Below are positions 37,601-50,400 of a DNA stretch of 64,000 nt, one piece after another; position 1 is the stretch's first letter; every line of letters begins with the position of its first letter. This DNA comes from Euonymus europaeus (taxonomy: Eukaryota; Streptophyta; Magnoliopsida; Celastrales; Celastraceae), in the NCBI GenBank assembly GCA_963580455.1, contig OY756961.1, positions 22,611,001 to 22,675,000 of the forward strand, given 5' to 3'. A program made the translations under genes and the position numbers. A model generated the notes under the pieces. That model was not told the DNA's origin. It saw nothing but the letters and a program-made list of their open reading frames with translations, and did not search any database.

Positions 37601-40600
37601 GGAAAGGTTGATCCTAAATCTGACATTGATGTTATCAACCTAGAACTCATTTTCTCAGACTTGGACCAGGTATGCTACACAGAGCTTGATAAGATAAGAA
37701 AAAGTAATTATGTTTGTATAACGATTTCAGGACATGGTGTTAGTTTACTGATGACTGATCAAAATATGCTCAATGATACTTGATACTTAGAAGTTAAAAC
37801 ATCTACCATGACAGCAGGTTGAATGTGTAAGGGGAAGCTCATGGCCTAATCGTAAAGTTGTCTCACAAAAACCTGGAGGTCATGGGTTCAAGTCCTAGAA
37901 ACAGCAGCTTTTCCACATTAGTCTGAGAATAAGACAATTTATCAAAAATAAAAATAAAACGAGGATAAAGCTGCATATATCTGGCACTTCCTCGGCCATG
38001 CGGCCATTGTGGGAATTTTTGAATGGTCATATTATGTAGCATAAGAGCTCACATATTGGGGATATGCAGTGAAGTAGAAGGGCTTCTGCGGTGTTTATGA
38101 TATATGCGAACTTTTGTGCTGGTGATAGAAGGTTAGGTATTGCCATGATATATGATGTGCCAGAGATGTTTTCCAAGCACTTTCCATGATTTGTTTTAGC
38201 ATTTTAGAAAGTAGGATCCTTTATACGACTGTGTAATGGAATTAATTCTATGTAATTGAAGTCATAAGACCACTTCAAGATTTTGAGTTGGAGTCAGCAA
38301 ATGTGTTCTTTACATTGCTATGGGAAAGTGAGGGGAGCTGGTGGCTTGTGAGCATGAGAAGTTTGAATTTAGAATCTTTCTACATGACCTCTCTTGTCAT
38401 CAGGGCTCTTTTGGCCCTTGATATGTTGCATGAAGAGTGAATGCTTCCAAAACTGGCTTTTCATGGTAAAAAAAAAGGAAAGGCAGTTTCCTGGGTGGAT
38501 AGTGGCAATATGATGGATTCATTGTGGACAATCTTATGAGAAGGAAGAAACAACTCATTGAGTTGTCTTTTTTTTGGGTTCATGTTGGGTCATACCTCAA
38601 TCCCTTTCTTAAAAGATTGTGTGTTGGAAGGGATGTTTGGAAAGCACAGGAACAAAGTTAGTTTGAATGCTGTCCTTTCTTCATTAATATGGCTTATTTG
38701 GTGTGGGAGAAACAGTACTGTTGGGCACGCTTTTAAAAAATTAAATTCACCCTTCTTCTACCCTTTCTAACTGGATGCTTCAAAATCAATTTTTTTATTA
38801 CGTTTTATTTTTGAAGTTTTTGAATAATATCTTTACCACTTGGAACTGCCATTTTTTCTTATTTCCTTCCCACTTCCCAATTGGTGTGAGGGAATCTGTC
38901 TCTCGATGTCAAATTTTGGTGTTGCTGCCTGCTATGAAATAAGCTGATCGAACTAAATTGTCTTTTCGATAAGAATTGCAGATTGAGAAAAGAATGGAGA
39001 AGCTAAAAAAGGGGAAGGCAAGGGACTCACAATCAAAGCTAAAGGTGAAACAAAATTCTTATATGTAGAAGTCAATACAGCCTAACATCCCAAAAAAATG
39101 TTTTTTTTGGGTGGGGTTGCAGTGGGGAATACTGCTATAATTATGTAAAATCATGCAGTGGCACGTATGCAGACATGCATATTTGTGTTTTGTACGGCTA
39201 AAAGTAAGCTAGGTGGTGGTGGGAATTTTTTTCAATTTCAGGAGGAAGCTGAAAAGTCTGCCTTGGATAGAATTCAGCAAGCACTTACGGATGGAAAACC
39301 AGCTCGAGCGGTCACCTTAACAGATTTTGAAAAGGATGCCGTAAAACAACTTTGCTTGCTTACTATGAAACCAGTCATATATGTAGCCAATGTTGCAGAG
39401 TCTGATCTAGCAGATCCCAGAAGTAATGTTCATGTCATCGAAGTGATGAAACTTGCAACTGACTTCAGATCTGGAGTAGTAACAATCTCAGCTCAGGTTT
39501 GGCGATATCTAGACCCAGGTTGTGAACATTTAAACTATTTCATTGCCCCTCCCACACCGTTTTCTTCTTGTTTTGTAAGATTGGAGTGCATTGTCTTATT
39601 TTCTCTAAACAAGATTTTTTTCCTTGTTATGATTAAATTAGTGATAATGCTTAAACAAGTTTAAACAAGTTATTTTCTTGTTCTAATGAACTTATTGCTT
39701 TAGTTGAAGTTTCAATCGTTAACTATCATAATGAGTAGTCTTGGGAATATTATTGCTGCAGGTTGAATCAGAACTTACAGAGTTGCCATCTGAAGAAAGG
39801 GAAGAGTATTTGCAATCTCTTGGTGTCAATGAAAGTGGTCTTGGAAACCTTATTCGATCAACATATAACCTTTTGGGGTTGCGTACGTACTTCACTTCTG
39901 GCGAGAAGGTGAACAAGATAAAAAAACCGTTTGCTTGAAAATTTCTCTCTCATTGTTTGAATAGATGGTTTTATGATGTCCACAGGAAACAAAAGCATGG
40001 ACAATACTTGAAGGTTAGCTTTTCCTTGGCTGATCAATGAACATGCCTTAAGGATAGAGTCAATTTTGTCCATTTGATTGCTTCGAGCAAGTGCCAATAT
40101 TTCTGTTGCACCTAAATCTCCCAGATGTGCATGGTACTACTTTTTATTAGGTTATTTCACTCTTATGGTGGACTATGCTAGACATGGTCTGGTTATACGT
40201 TGGAATCTTGCTGAGAAGGTCCAGTCAGCTTGACTTGCATGGTTTTGTACCATGTTGGCTATTTGCTTAGATTTTTTTTTTCTACTTGACTTGCACCTTT
40301 TTGTTCTGTGATATTACCACTGTGTTTAGTGCTTTTCTCTGATGATTCAGGAATGACTGCACCACAAGCCGCTGGAGTAATTCACTCTGACTTCGAGAAA
40401 GGTTTCATTCGAGCTGAGACAGTAAGTATCTGATGTGTGATAGCTGTATAAAGGCTCTTGTTTAGGTTTCATGGTTTGGTTTTGTATATAAGAGCACAGC
40501 ATCCTTAGGGTTGTACATTTTTTCAATACGAAAACCCTGCAAGAAGTGGAGTAATTGGGCTAGATTAGTGATGTTTGGGAGACTTCTGATTTGTTTCACA

Positions 40601-43600
40601 CCATAACCAGAAAACCAAATTGTGGGGGCTTTATTGTTTCTGAAGCTAATTGAATTTCAAATTGTTTTTGACTTTCGAAGTAGATTTTCTAAGGTTGTTG
40701 GTTATGCATTTCGGGTCTAGTTTCAAACTTGAGATTGCCTCTCTCATAGAAGTTACAGCACTTTAAGTTGACAAACTCTTCTTGCTGATTGACAATAGAT
40801 CCTGGTTTCAGCCCCTCAAAAATCCTTTTGTTGTTTTATCAAGATTTTCGTTTTCATGTTTCATCTATAGGGAAAAAACCTCATCTAAATTACAAGCACT
40901 GTTGATTACAATGCGTATTGATCAAAAACCAACCAGAGTCATCAATCGAGGGGATTCATACTAAAGAATGTAGATTGTTTCGTGGGTCTCATGAAGAGTG
41001 GCAGACATTATTTCTCAATAATGCCATGAAGTTTTTGCAACACCAAGATTCTTTTTTTTTTTCCTCTTTCTTCTTCCTCTCCTTTCATTTTCTTTTTTAT
41101 CACGTTGTCTCATTTTCCAAACACTAATTTCCCACAATCAGTAAAAATGAAAGAAGCCAGAAAGAATGACATTCTAGCCATCCCAGGTGAGTAGGACAAC
41201 GTCTCTAGCAATCCTCTTTTTGATGTAGGAATTTCTTGATTATGATGCAGATGAGAGAGAATCTGAGTCCTTGTGGTGCATGGTGAGAAATGGGAATTGG
41301 GAAGGGTAGTTTGAATTGAGATATCTAACAGGAGCAAGGTGAAAGCCAAAAGGTATGGGTGCATGCACACTGAACGACCCTGCTGATCAGCTATGTTAAT
41401 TGTGACAGCAGAATAGTGCTTGGGCTGTAATTCAAACCTGAGCTGCACTATTCCTGTATGCTGGCAACAGGACACTAGAGGTCCCTATAGGTCTTGGAAT
41501 TGAGAGAGATAGAGACTGAGAGACAGGTGATGGAGACAAAGGTGTGAATGTAGGGGAGAAAGAATGAAATAAGCAGCAGCATCGTTTTAATGCTTCAAGA
41601 AAACCAAGTGAGCATTTTAAATTCATTGTGTCCAATTGTCCAAGTACCATGTTACGAGATAAAAGTTCTGGCAAAATATTGATGAAGGAATTATAGCTGA
41701 ATAAAAGTGGTACAATTAACCCTAGTCAAGAGTTCATTACATGTCAATTAAACTTCCTGGAAGAGCATACAAAACTGGTAGGTTAAAATTCTCTTTTTTG
41801 TTTCTTTTAATACTGGTAGTAAAACTAAGCTGCTGGTCTGGTAGGACTCTTGGTGTCCAGGAATCACTGAAAAGAAGGCTCCCGAAGTTAACTGAACTGC
41901 AGTGGATAAAATTGTAATCATCTAAAGCTATTTGGTGAAAGCCAGGGTTAACCGTAGATTGATTTCTGCGTGGTGTATATCATATCAAGGAGCTGTATAT
42001 AAAAAAGTGGCTGGACATTTCGCTTGGAATTTTGAAGATATTCTTGAATGTGAGAAATGGCTTATCTGGAAAAGTGACGGTGAAGCATCGTGTCTTACGT
42101 AGTTAATTCACTGCATGATTGCTGGTTTACCTACGACAGTCACATATTCTGTCATGTGAGAACCGGCTTATGTGGAAGAGAGACAGTGAACCATCTTGTC
42201 TTACATTGTTAATCCCCTACACGATTGCTGTATTTAGGGTTTGCTGGGTCATATTGCAATTAATTTTTGGCGGTGCTACCCAGTTTGGATGACTTTATAT
42301 AGATGAGATGCACTCATACACTGTTATTGAGACTAGAATTCCACTTTGCTTGGTTGTGGTCTATATTAGAAAAGAGGTCTTTGATGGGAAGGGAAGAATA
42401 CTATTGAGTTCCTTGACAAATTCTGCATGAGGTTTTACGAATGGAATAATTCTTTTCCTAAATCTTATTTCTTTGGGATAGTTTTTAGGATGTTATCTAC
42501 GTGGTTTTCCATAACCGTACAGATTTCTTTCAATTTTAGTGCTCTCTTGAATACACCTCAGGCACTAGAGTGTGTAAATCTTTCATTATTTCAAATAAAA
42601 AAAAAACCCTTGAAAACAAAGTGGCTATAGTGGACATGCTTCTCAATTTTAATTTGGAAAAAGATCGAATGCAAGTTTTTTTTTTTTCGTTTGTTTGTAG
42701 CTTTAGTTAATGTGAGACTATGGAAATGTTTTTTCAGTTACATACTTTGATAGAAGATGATCCTATTTCTCTTTTTCATATCATTTTAGCTATGGAGGTC
42801 TCAAGGAGACATGGGTTTTGGTGATCTGCTATACATAGTAGTCTCTGTTCAAATTGCGTATGTCATTTGCTGATGATTGCTATTATTTTGTGGGGCTGGT
42901 CTTACTAGCTTAGAGCTTTAACAATTTAATGTGCATGTGTCTGTGTGTGTTTTTTTTGGTCATTTTTTAGTTTTAACGTCCTCATATCAAAGTTTTTATC
43001 CCCAAAAAATATTAGGGTAGGCTGTGCTGAAATTTACTTGAACATGTTTGTGCAAACATTGAGTTTCTTCCGAAAAACTAAGTGTAAAAATTGAATTAAT
43101 GTCTTTGAGACAAAGCTGAGTTGGTAAGATTTGGCTGTGAACTTGGCAGTTGGTCACTTGGTTGTTTATGAATGGTTAATTGAGCCTCCTGTTGGCATCT
43201 CTTTTAGGGCTTTAGTAGTTCGGAGTTCAGCGATTAATAAAATGGAAAGAAAATTGGTGATTTGGATGAAAGATGTACCTAAAATGTGACCAATTTACGG
43301 AGATTTGTAGTTCGTGTAATGGAGATTTTCAATTTGGGGATCTTCAATTTAGTCGGGGGACTCGTAGTGCTTGTTTAAGGAAAAAGCATTAGAGGAACCT
43401 GGGATTTGCTTACAAAACAATTAGGCTTTATTGTGGATGAGGGATTCGAGTGCAAATTTTGTTTGATTCTTGTGGCGGTCTCTGCGCTCACAAGCATGTA
43501 TGTGTAGTGCAATATATGTACCTATCATTGCATGTTTCGTGGCTATCAGTACCTATGACTAATGGGATATTATTTTTCTGTCAGGTGTCTTATGATGATT

Positions 43601-45473
43601 TTGTTGCTGCTCGTTCACTTGCAGCAGCAAGAGAAAAAGGACTTGTGAGTTTCTTTCTAGCTATGAGCCTTTTATATATACTTCTATACTCAGTTTCTTA
43701 GAGACACATGCAAGTTTGCATTTATTTCTCTCTCTTGTAACTTTTGGCTGAAATTTGGAGACTCTAAAGCCGAAAAAACAGCATAATATGCTTGCCTTCC
43801 TGTACATGCAAATAAAAAGGAGGGGGTCATCCGACAAGAGATGAGAGAGAGAATGAATACATTATTTGCTGTTGAAATTAGAAATCCGTTCAACCAACCT
43901 CCTTTGGGCACCCTATTTATCATATTTGGTGTCTGTATCAGAAAATTAAATGAGGAGATAATTGATTCTATTTCCTATGTTATATAGAGTTGTCAAAATT
44001 TAGTCAAGGGACCCATTAACGATTGGAACACATTTCTTTGAGATACAAAAATGGCTCCATTTTCCGTCTTTACACTTATGCTAAGGTTTGGGTCTTGACA
44101 ATAAAGTCGTATCAAGACATTCATATGCTTTTCCAAAATCTAATATGTGGATTACATTTCTCCAAAAATCCTGTTAAAACAAAAGTGAAAACTTTTGAGG
44201 TCAAATTCGTGATTGATGTCAAGGATCCATCTTTTGACAATATATATACATGTGTGTGAGGTCCCAATGGTAGAGTTCTCATGGGGCAATCTTGAGGTCA
44301 TAGGTTCAACTCCTGAAAAGTGTCTCTCCACATATTATGTGGGGGTAATGTCTGCATGCATCTTGTCTGTTTCCGACCCCATCCACCATAGGAGCCTTGT
44401 GCATGAGAATCGTTTACCTTTTACCTATGGTTTTGTAGTTAAGTCACTTGGCTGGGCCTGCAGAGTAGTCTTTTCATTTGGGTTTTCCACAGTATATATA
44501 TCTCAATTTTGGCCATGAGCATTGCAGTAACATGCCAGTTCAAGACTTGCTTTTGCCTCTTCAGTCAACTATGTGCAAGACCTGTGACCTGTCTTGTAAC
44601 CAAGCCCCATTACTGGATACATGTACCTTTTGTTATCAACCATTGTTGCCAAATATGTGCTTATTTATTTAGATGCTATTTGTGATGAGAACCAGTTATA
44701 CTAGTTCGAATAGTGTGCTGCTTGTTTTGCAAGGCTAGGATTTGGGTTAGCAGTAGCTGAGTCCTTGGCTATGTAGCACGGATACGACACGACATGGACA
44801 CGTGAAAAAAGTAGGATACGGACACGTTGGGAGACACGTTGAATATTTATTTTAATATATATTTATATATATATAATCAATTTGGTGGAGATGTTAATGA
44901 AATAAATCTCTAGATAGGTATTACTCCTATATTAATGAAATAAATCAAATATATTATGTTGATTTCTTAATAGTGGACAATATAGTATATGAACGTATAA
45001 ATCACAACATTGTATACGAACCCATCTTTATCTCACCCAAATTTTTTCAGGGTATTCTATTTTGGTCTTTTGGGTCAAAAAAGGGTTTCTATTTAACTTA
45101 TTTCAATTAAATTACAATAAATTTTTTACAAAAAGGATTAAAGTATGGGACACGCGTGTCCCCAACGTGTCCATTAATTAAAAATAAAATAAAAAGGGAT
45201 ACTCTTTTTCACGTGCCCGTGTCCGCCGACACTTTGGCCAAAAAAGTGTGTGCTTCTTAGGTCCTTGGATTACTTCAGACCTTCATTGGCTTGTCTGAGG
45301 TGGACATGGGGTTCGGTACAAGCCTGTGTACTGCTTTTCCCTCCCTCCCCCCTTCTCTCTGTGTATTGTAGATTGACATTGCTAAGATATTGTGACTTTT
45401 GCAGTTGAGATCCGAGGGTAAAGATTACATTGTGCAAGAAGGAGATGTAATGCTGTTCCGTTTCAATGTTTAA
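34623..45473 (+). CDS. YchF/Obg-like P-loop NTPase with probable organelle-targeting N-terminus
   Basis: Eleven exons (34623-34850, 35849-36037, 36211-36264, 37559-37669, 38982-39044, 39242-39496, 39762-39908, 39986-40013, 40351-40421, 43585-43644, 45405-45473) join in frame to 424 residues. An N-terminal extension of about 55 residues, rich in Ser and Arg, precedes MSLKAGIVG and fits a transit peptide. Motifs are GLPNVGKST (63-71), [10 protein letters not shown] for G3, a coiled-coil part ([12 protein letters not shown]) and NVAES in the G4 position. This NxxE replaces NKxD, as in YchF/OLA1 proteins, which prefer ATP. A C-terminal TGS-type domain ([18 protein letters not shown]) follows, ending FRFNV. 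The best match I recall is Arabidopsis At1g56050. YchF proteins bind ribosomes and modulate translation and stress responses. Exon 8 is only 28 bp. Intron 9 (3.2 kb) and intron 10 hold mobile elements. Confidence 0.93.
35044..35150 (+). mobile_element. SINE 3' part in YchF intron 1
   Basis: Matches the 3' half of the SINE at 44250-44430: CCATATTATGTGG, a GCATAC/GCGTACATC-like stretch, CGACCCC, then GAGCCTTGTG-ACGAG and GTTTAC. The 5' pol-III part is missing or diverged. Confidence 0.6.
37815..37935 (+). mobile_element. tRNA-derived SINE in YchF intron 4
   Basis: Contains an A-box-like AGCTCATGGCCTAATCG and a B-box GGGTTCAAGTCCT at 37884-37896, spaced as in tRNA-derived SINEs, followed by CCACATTAGTCTGAG. 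It lacks a tRNA cloverleaf. Confidence 0.55.
38460..38770 (+). mobile_element. LINE C-terminal (zinc-binding region) remnant in YchF intron 4
   Basis: A plus-strand frame reads [20 protein letters not shown], then [15 protein letters not shown]. This resembles the tail of the plant LINE zf-RVT region (…IWKERN-RIFE…). Upstream, EKEETTH looks like the knuckle region (REEET-H), with a stop and a frameshift. Confidence 0.5.
42046..42235. repeat. 105-bp tandem duplication in YchF intron 9
   Basis: GTGAGAAATGGCTTATCTGG near 42051 and GTGAGAACCGGCTTATGTGG near 42156 start two diverged copies. Both end in ATGATTGCTG or ACGATTGCTG. No coding signal is seen. Confidence 0.7.
44250..44430 (+). mobile_element. 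full-length-looking SINE in YchF intron 10
   Basis: The head reads GAGGTCCCAATGGTAGAG (A-box region), then the B-box GGTTCAACTCC at 44303-44313. The body contains CCACATATTATGTGGGGG, CGACCCC and GAGCCTTGTGCATGAG. It resembles the tRNA-derived SINE style widespread in eudicots. A second, 5'-truncated copy lies in intron 1. Confidence 0.7.
44769..45260. mobile_element. 492-bp foldback/MITE element with 8-bp target duplication
   Basis: The termini CTATGTAGCAC and, inverted, CTAAGAAGCAC match at 9 of 11 bases. Subterminal GGACACGTGAAAAA-type sequence is also inverted at the other end. The flanks are identical GTCCTTGG (44761-44768 and 45261-45268). The interior is AT-rich and non-coding. An 8-bp duplication fits a hAT-type non-autonomous element, though the terminal bases are not the usual CAGGG. 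It lies in the last intron of the YchF gene, about 140 bp before the last exon. Confidence 0.8.
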
Positions 45474-46990
45474 TAGCAGCACATGGAAGGCAAACTTGGG
45501 TTGCTCTTCTTCGCTATTAAAATGGTGAAAACAAGCTGACTCTTGCCTCGACATTATCTTCTATATATCGAAAGTGGTGAGGACAGGTTGTATCACTCTT
45601 GCCTTCTATAGTTGAGAAAATTACAGCTTAGCATGAATAGTTGAATGATTTCACATAGAAAGCTCAGACCACTTCAACAAGTCATCTGAATCGTGTTTTT
45701 TCTCCTGTGCCCTTGTGCTTAGGCAGTTTTTTTAATGTCTTTTAATATCTCTGTAGAATTCCTTATATTTTTTCATATAAATTCTCCCTAAACCCTAAAC
45801 CACTCCATGTGAAATTGTAAGCAAGTGTTCTAAAATTTTGATTTTTAATCGATTAATTGTGTTCTAATATTTGAATATCCATAACAAGATTGCAAGTATT
45901 TTGACGACACAGAAGTATGCCATCAAAGTCATCAGGTATGCTACTATTTGGTGTTAGAGAATTAGTCGAGCACATATGTTTGAGAGTGATTTTTTTTAGA
46001 TGAGAGACTGCAATGTACCATATTGCACAGCTGCACCATAACCTGTCGATCTGGTTATCGATTTAACCATAATAATCCAGTTAACCGGATTGTATACAGT
46101 CCTATCTATGAGCATCCAGGCTTTTGTGGTGGTGAACCAGTGTCAATGTCTGATCAATTGGTGAACCAACTCAATCTCTGATCCAAGTAAATCGTACAAG
46201 GGCAACCATTTCAGATGTTGAAAGAATGTAAAGTTATGGGTTGTGGTGGGGTGAATGGAGTGGAGAGAATGAAAGTGGGGTGAAAAAAGTCCCCATCACA
46301 GAGTAAATCTTCAGGAAAAAAGTGGGTCGTAATTACTTTAGCTATTATTAGCTATAATTACACCGTAAAACAATCTCGAATCATTCTGTTTTGTTACGTG
46401 AAAATTAGGTTAGGCTTGTAAGAGGAGGGTTGAGATGTTTTCCGAGGTTTTTTTGAGATTAATGGGGTGTAGGTGGATAATAATGGGTTGAAAATAGTCC
46501 TCATCAGAAAGTAATTTTAGAAAAATAGGTGGGCCGTAATCACTTTAGCTATTGTTAGCTACAATTACACCCTAAAACAACCTCGAACCATTTTGTTTTG
46601 TTATCACTTATCAAGATTTAGGCATTACGATTTAGAGTTAGGAAATAGTTTATTTTTGTTTGAAATAAAATTAAATTTATCATTTTTTTCCCCGAAAATC
46701 GAATATTTTAAGTTTATATATGACGTTCTAAGATTGCCATTTTTTTATTTTAAATAAAAAATTTAATCGGATTCATTAGGCTAAATACTACGCATTTTAT
46801 AATTTTTTAATGGCTATCAAAATTTTTTTGACAAACCCGAAACCGACAGATTGTTTCGTTTTTCAAAAAAAATTATACATTTTACACTCGAATCGATAAA
46901 AAAATTGATTAAAAATCAACTAAATAATTTAGTCAATATATACCAAAAAGTTGGCCGAAATCGATGGTTGACACACTAATTGAAATCAAA
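45474..46990. other. YchF 3' flank and spacer
   Basis: The first 300 bp or so is probably the 3' UTR and terminator region of the YchF gene. The rest holds a 207-bp imperfect tandem repeat (listed separately) and AT-rich sequence with no coding signal. Confidence 0.45.
46246..46615. repeat. 207-bp imperfect tandem repeat
   Basis: ACTTTAGCTATTATTAGCTA near 46335 recurs as ACTTTAGCTATTGTTAGCTA near 46542. The flanking AATTACACC, AAAACAA, CTCGAA and TTTTGTTTTGTTA follow in both copies. By eye identity is roughly 80%, so it is older than the duplications at 5.2 and 26.5 kb. Confidence 0.75.
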
Positions 46991-46992
46991 TA

Positions 46993-47265
46993 CTCCGTCC
47001 GTCTCATTTTAATTGTCACTTTCACTTTTTCACACTGTTTAAAAAAATATTTAATTCTCTTTCAATTTGACCTTTATACCCTTATTTATAATGTGTATGG
47101 TTATTGAATTAATTGTTGAGCTTTTCAAGTTAAGGGTATAAATAAGAGTAAAATGAAAAAAATGATAAAATGAGAAAAAATAACTTTCATGAATTGAAAT
47201 GGACATTCATTTGGGACATTTCAAAAAGTAAAATAAAGAGGACAACTAAAAGTGGACGGTGGGAG
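46993..47265. mobile_element. Stowaway MITE (Tc1/mariner type)
   Basis: A 273-bp element flanked by TA duplications (46991-46992, 47266-47267). The ends are CTCCGTCCGTCTCATTTT and, inverted, CTCCCACCGTCCACTTTT, matching the plant Stowaway consensus start CTCCCTCCGTCCCA. It is AT-rich and non-coding. Its right end lies 223 bp before the farnesyltransferase alpha start codon, in the likely promoter. Confidence 0.9.
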
Positions 47266-47488
47266 TAAAATTTTTGGTGCACCAACCGTTGGACATTGCT
47301 CCACTCCCGGATCCTCATCTACAAGTTTATTGGATTATCCTAGCCCGATCCATCGGGTAACTTATGCCATGGGCAAAGTTGTCATCACACGGCCAATGAC
47401 TACCCTTTTAGTCACTTGAGTTTAATCGTGACAGAATCATCTTTATTCCCCACTCAATCCCTCAATCTCATCGAAGACATCAGTGGAG

Positions 47489-50400
47489 ATGGATTCCGAC
47501 GAGGAGCTAGACCCGGTGCCGCTGAGCCGGCGGCCGGAGTTTTCCGACGTGATTCCGCTACCTCAGGACGACGGTCCCAATCCGGTGGTGCTAATCGACT
47601 ACAAGGATGAGTTCCGCGAGACCATGGATTACTTCCGTGCTCTCTACCGCGCCGACGAGCGATCCCCTCGCTCGCTCCTGCTCACCGAAGAGGCCATCAA
47701 TCTCAACCCCGGAAACTACACTGTAAAATTCAAGCAACCCTTTTCGCCCGCTTGTATGGGATTTTGTTTTAAATTTTGATCGGGTTATTGGTTCGTTGTG
47801 TTTGTGAAGGTCTGGCATTTTAGGAGGCAAATACTTGAGTCTTTGGAGGCTGACTTATTTAGGGAACTCGATTTTGTCGATCAAATTGCGAAGAAGAACT
47901 CCAAGAACTATCAGATATGGTAAGCCAGTGCAGCTACAGTATCGAAAGAAAGAGAAAAACTCGGATATATTTCCTCCTTCTCTTAACTGAAGCTAACCCT
48001 TGAATGTTATTGAGATAAAACATGGCCTACTCTGTCATGGGATTTCTTTATTTAGTGTTTACAGGGTGATTGTCTTGAAGTTCTTTAATTATAAACGTTC
48101 AAATGTAGGAAAAGAAGCATCCTTACGAGCCAATTATTTGCCTTGATCTACTGTGTTACAGAGGGTAGGTTGGGTTGGAGCAGCCATGTAGATGTTGTAA
48201 TATCTAACACTACAATGAAAATGTTATTACAGTTGTCGTTTGAATGTTCTGATAATGTGGTTAGGATTATTGTGGTCAAATTAAAAATCTTTTCAGTTTG
48301 GTAATAAATTTTTATTGTGCTGTTTCTAATCCAAAGTCTTGGAATGTGTTGTTTTAATTATGTTTTACTTTACATGCTAGAGAAGCTTTTATTCTCCAAT
48401 TAGTGGAGGGACTTTGCTTGAGTTTTGTACTTCCATTGATTTTCTTAGAAAATTCTGTTCATAGGCCGAGTAGGATTTCTCTTCATATCTTTAAGGGTGC
48501 CCTTGTCATTTAGGTTGATATTTTATTTTAAATTATATATAATAAGGATATGGATTTTTATTTTACTAAATTTTTTCTCTTTTTAAATAATATCCTGGAA
48601 GTCCTGTCTAATTCTCCACCTGATATAATTTAATTGTTGTTCTGCAGTCCTTGTATTCAGAAGTCATTGAAATGTGAATATACCATTTCAGATTTCCTTT
48701 TGCAATAAAAAATCTCATTATTCAGGGAAAGGGAAAATTCCTTAGGGTTTTGCTACTCCTGTGCAGTAGGGTACTGGTGTAGAGTGCCATACTAAGATTT
48801 TTACTTACTAGGTAATTGAGGGATTAGGCCATGGATATCTATGCTTTTAATGTAAGAAAATTCTAATTTCATGCACTCAATAAAAATCTTAAATTATGCC
48901 ATAACTCAGTTACCAATGTTTGAGATGATATTTGGTAGATCCAAATATGGAAGTCGTTTATTACATTGTGAGCTGCAAAATTGGTGGGCAATGTCTTAGT
49001 CTTTTGACTATCCTTCTGTAGAAGCTTACAGTTTTTCGATGCTTCACTTTACCTTCAAAAGCTCTGGCTCTGAAATGTCTATGTAGTGTTTCCACGTAGT
49101 CATACCATTTGAACTTTTTTTAAAGTTGCGTTATAATAATTTCACTAAACCTTCTAGTGCCTTCAAACCTCACAGTTCACCTTATCATTTGGGTTCAGTA
49201 TGTATCTGCATGGATCTGACTACATTTTAATTTTCTCAGGCATCATAGACGTTGGTTAGCTGAGAAATTGGGAACTGATGCTAAATGTAGGGAACTTGAG
49301 TTCACCCGGAAGATACTTTCTTTGGATGCCAAAAATTATCATGCTTGGTCACATAGACAGGTTTGACTCGGTTCTGTTGCCTCCATTATGTAACAAAGTG
49401 CATCTTTACTCGCACTAATTTCACATTTTATTTCTTTATTTTAGTCAGCATTTGTACATAGCATTTTCTATTAAGCGAATCCTAGAACCTAAGTTGGAAA
49501 GACCCTTGTTTTCGCCTTTTTTCAGTGGGTGCTTCAGACACTTGGAGGGTGGGAAGATGAGCTTAGTTACTGCGATCAGCTCCTCAAAGAAGATGTTTTC
49601 AACAACTCTGCTTGGAACCAGGTATTATGAAGTACTGTGCATACGCTGTTTACAAGCTATCCACATTGTGACATTGAACTGATGAATAGAAATGCATGTA
49701 GAGGAAATTTTAGGATTTTGGAGACGGGAGAGAGTGGAGATATCACACTCAAAGTCTATTGTATTTCACTTGTATTTAAAGATGTAGAAGAACATTCTGG
49801 CAAGATAGAGAGACATGGAGAATTCTCTGGAGAGGTACACGTGGAGTAGATAATATTTGTGCTGACTCAAGCTCAACTTTCCAACAGAAATCAGGATGGC
49901 ATTCCATTCTGTTGCATGTGGTTTTTAAAAGTTTTTCTTTCGTCTTTTTTTCTCTTGATTTCATGAATATTTTGCTGATCAAATTTAATGATTTCATGGA
50001 TTTTTTTCCTTGTGGAAAGATACTTCTAGTCTTTGATTTGATTCGCTGGTGCATGTATTATATTACTCTTGAGTTCCTTTTTATGCTCTGGTTTCTATAC
50101 GAACTTTATCTATTCATGTTTTTTCTTTCGTAACAGAGATACTTTGTGATAACTAGATCTCCTCTATTTGGAGACCTTAAAGCGATAAGAGAATCCGAAG
50201 TGAGTTATACTGTGAAGGCCATTTTATCCAACCCTGAGAATGAGAGCCCATGGAGGTATCTTCGGGGCCTTTTCAAGGATGATGCTCAATCATGGGTTAA
50301 CGATTCTCAGGTTTCTTCAGCATGCTTGAAGGTTTTTAGTGTCAAAGCCAACTGCGTGTTCGCTTTGAGCATGCTTTTGGATCTTATCTGCCATGGTTTC

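Noticed and set aside
37884..37896. GGTTCAAGTCC and similar B-boxes as tRNA genes (also near 20230, 44303 and 55154)
   Set aside because: The surrounding sequence does not form a tRNA cloverleaf; SINE heads explain them better.
41110..41475. 121-codon minus-strand frame, and a CTTCCCAATTCCCATTTC stretch resembling miR482
   Set aside because: The frame matches nothing I know. The miR482-like stretch lacks two bases of the family core and I found no pairing arm nearby, so no microRNA hairpin is supported.
47483..47488. In-frame GTG as the FTA start
   Set aside because: A normal ATG follows six bases later and gives the expected acidic start; plant nuclear genes rarely use GTG.
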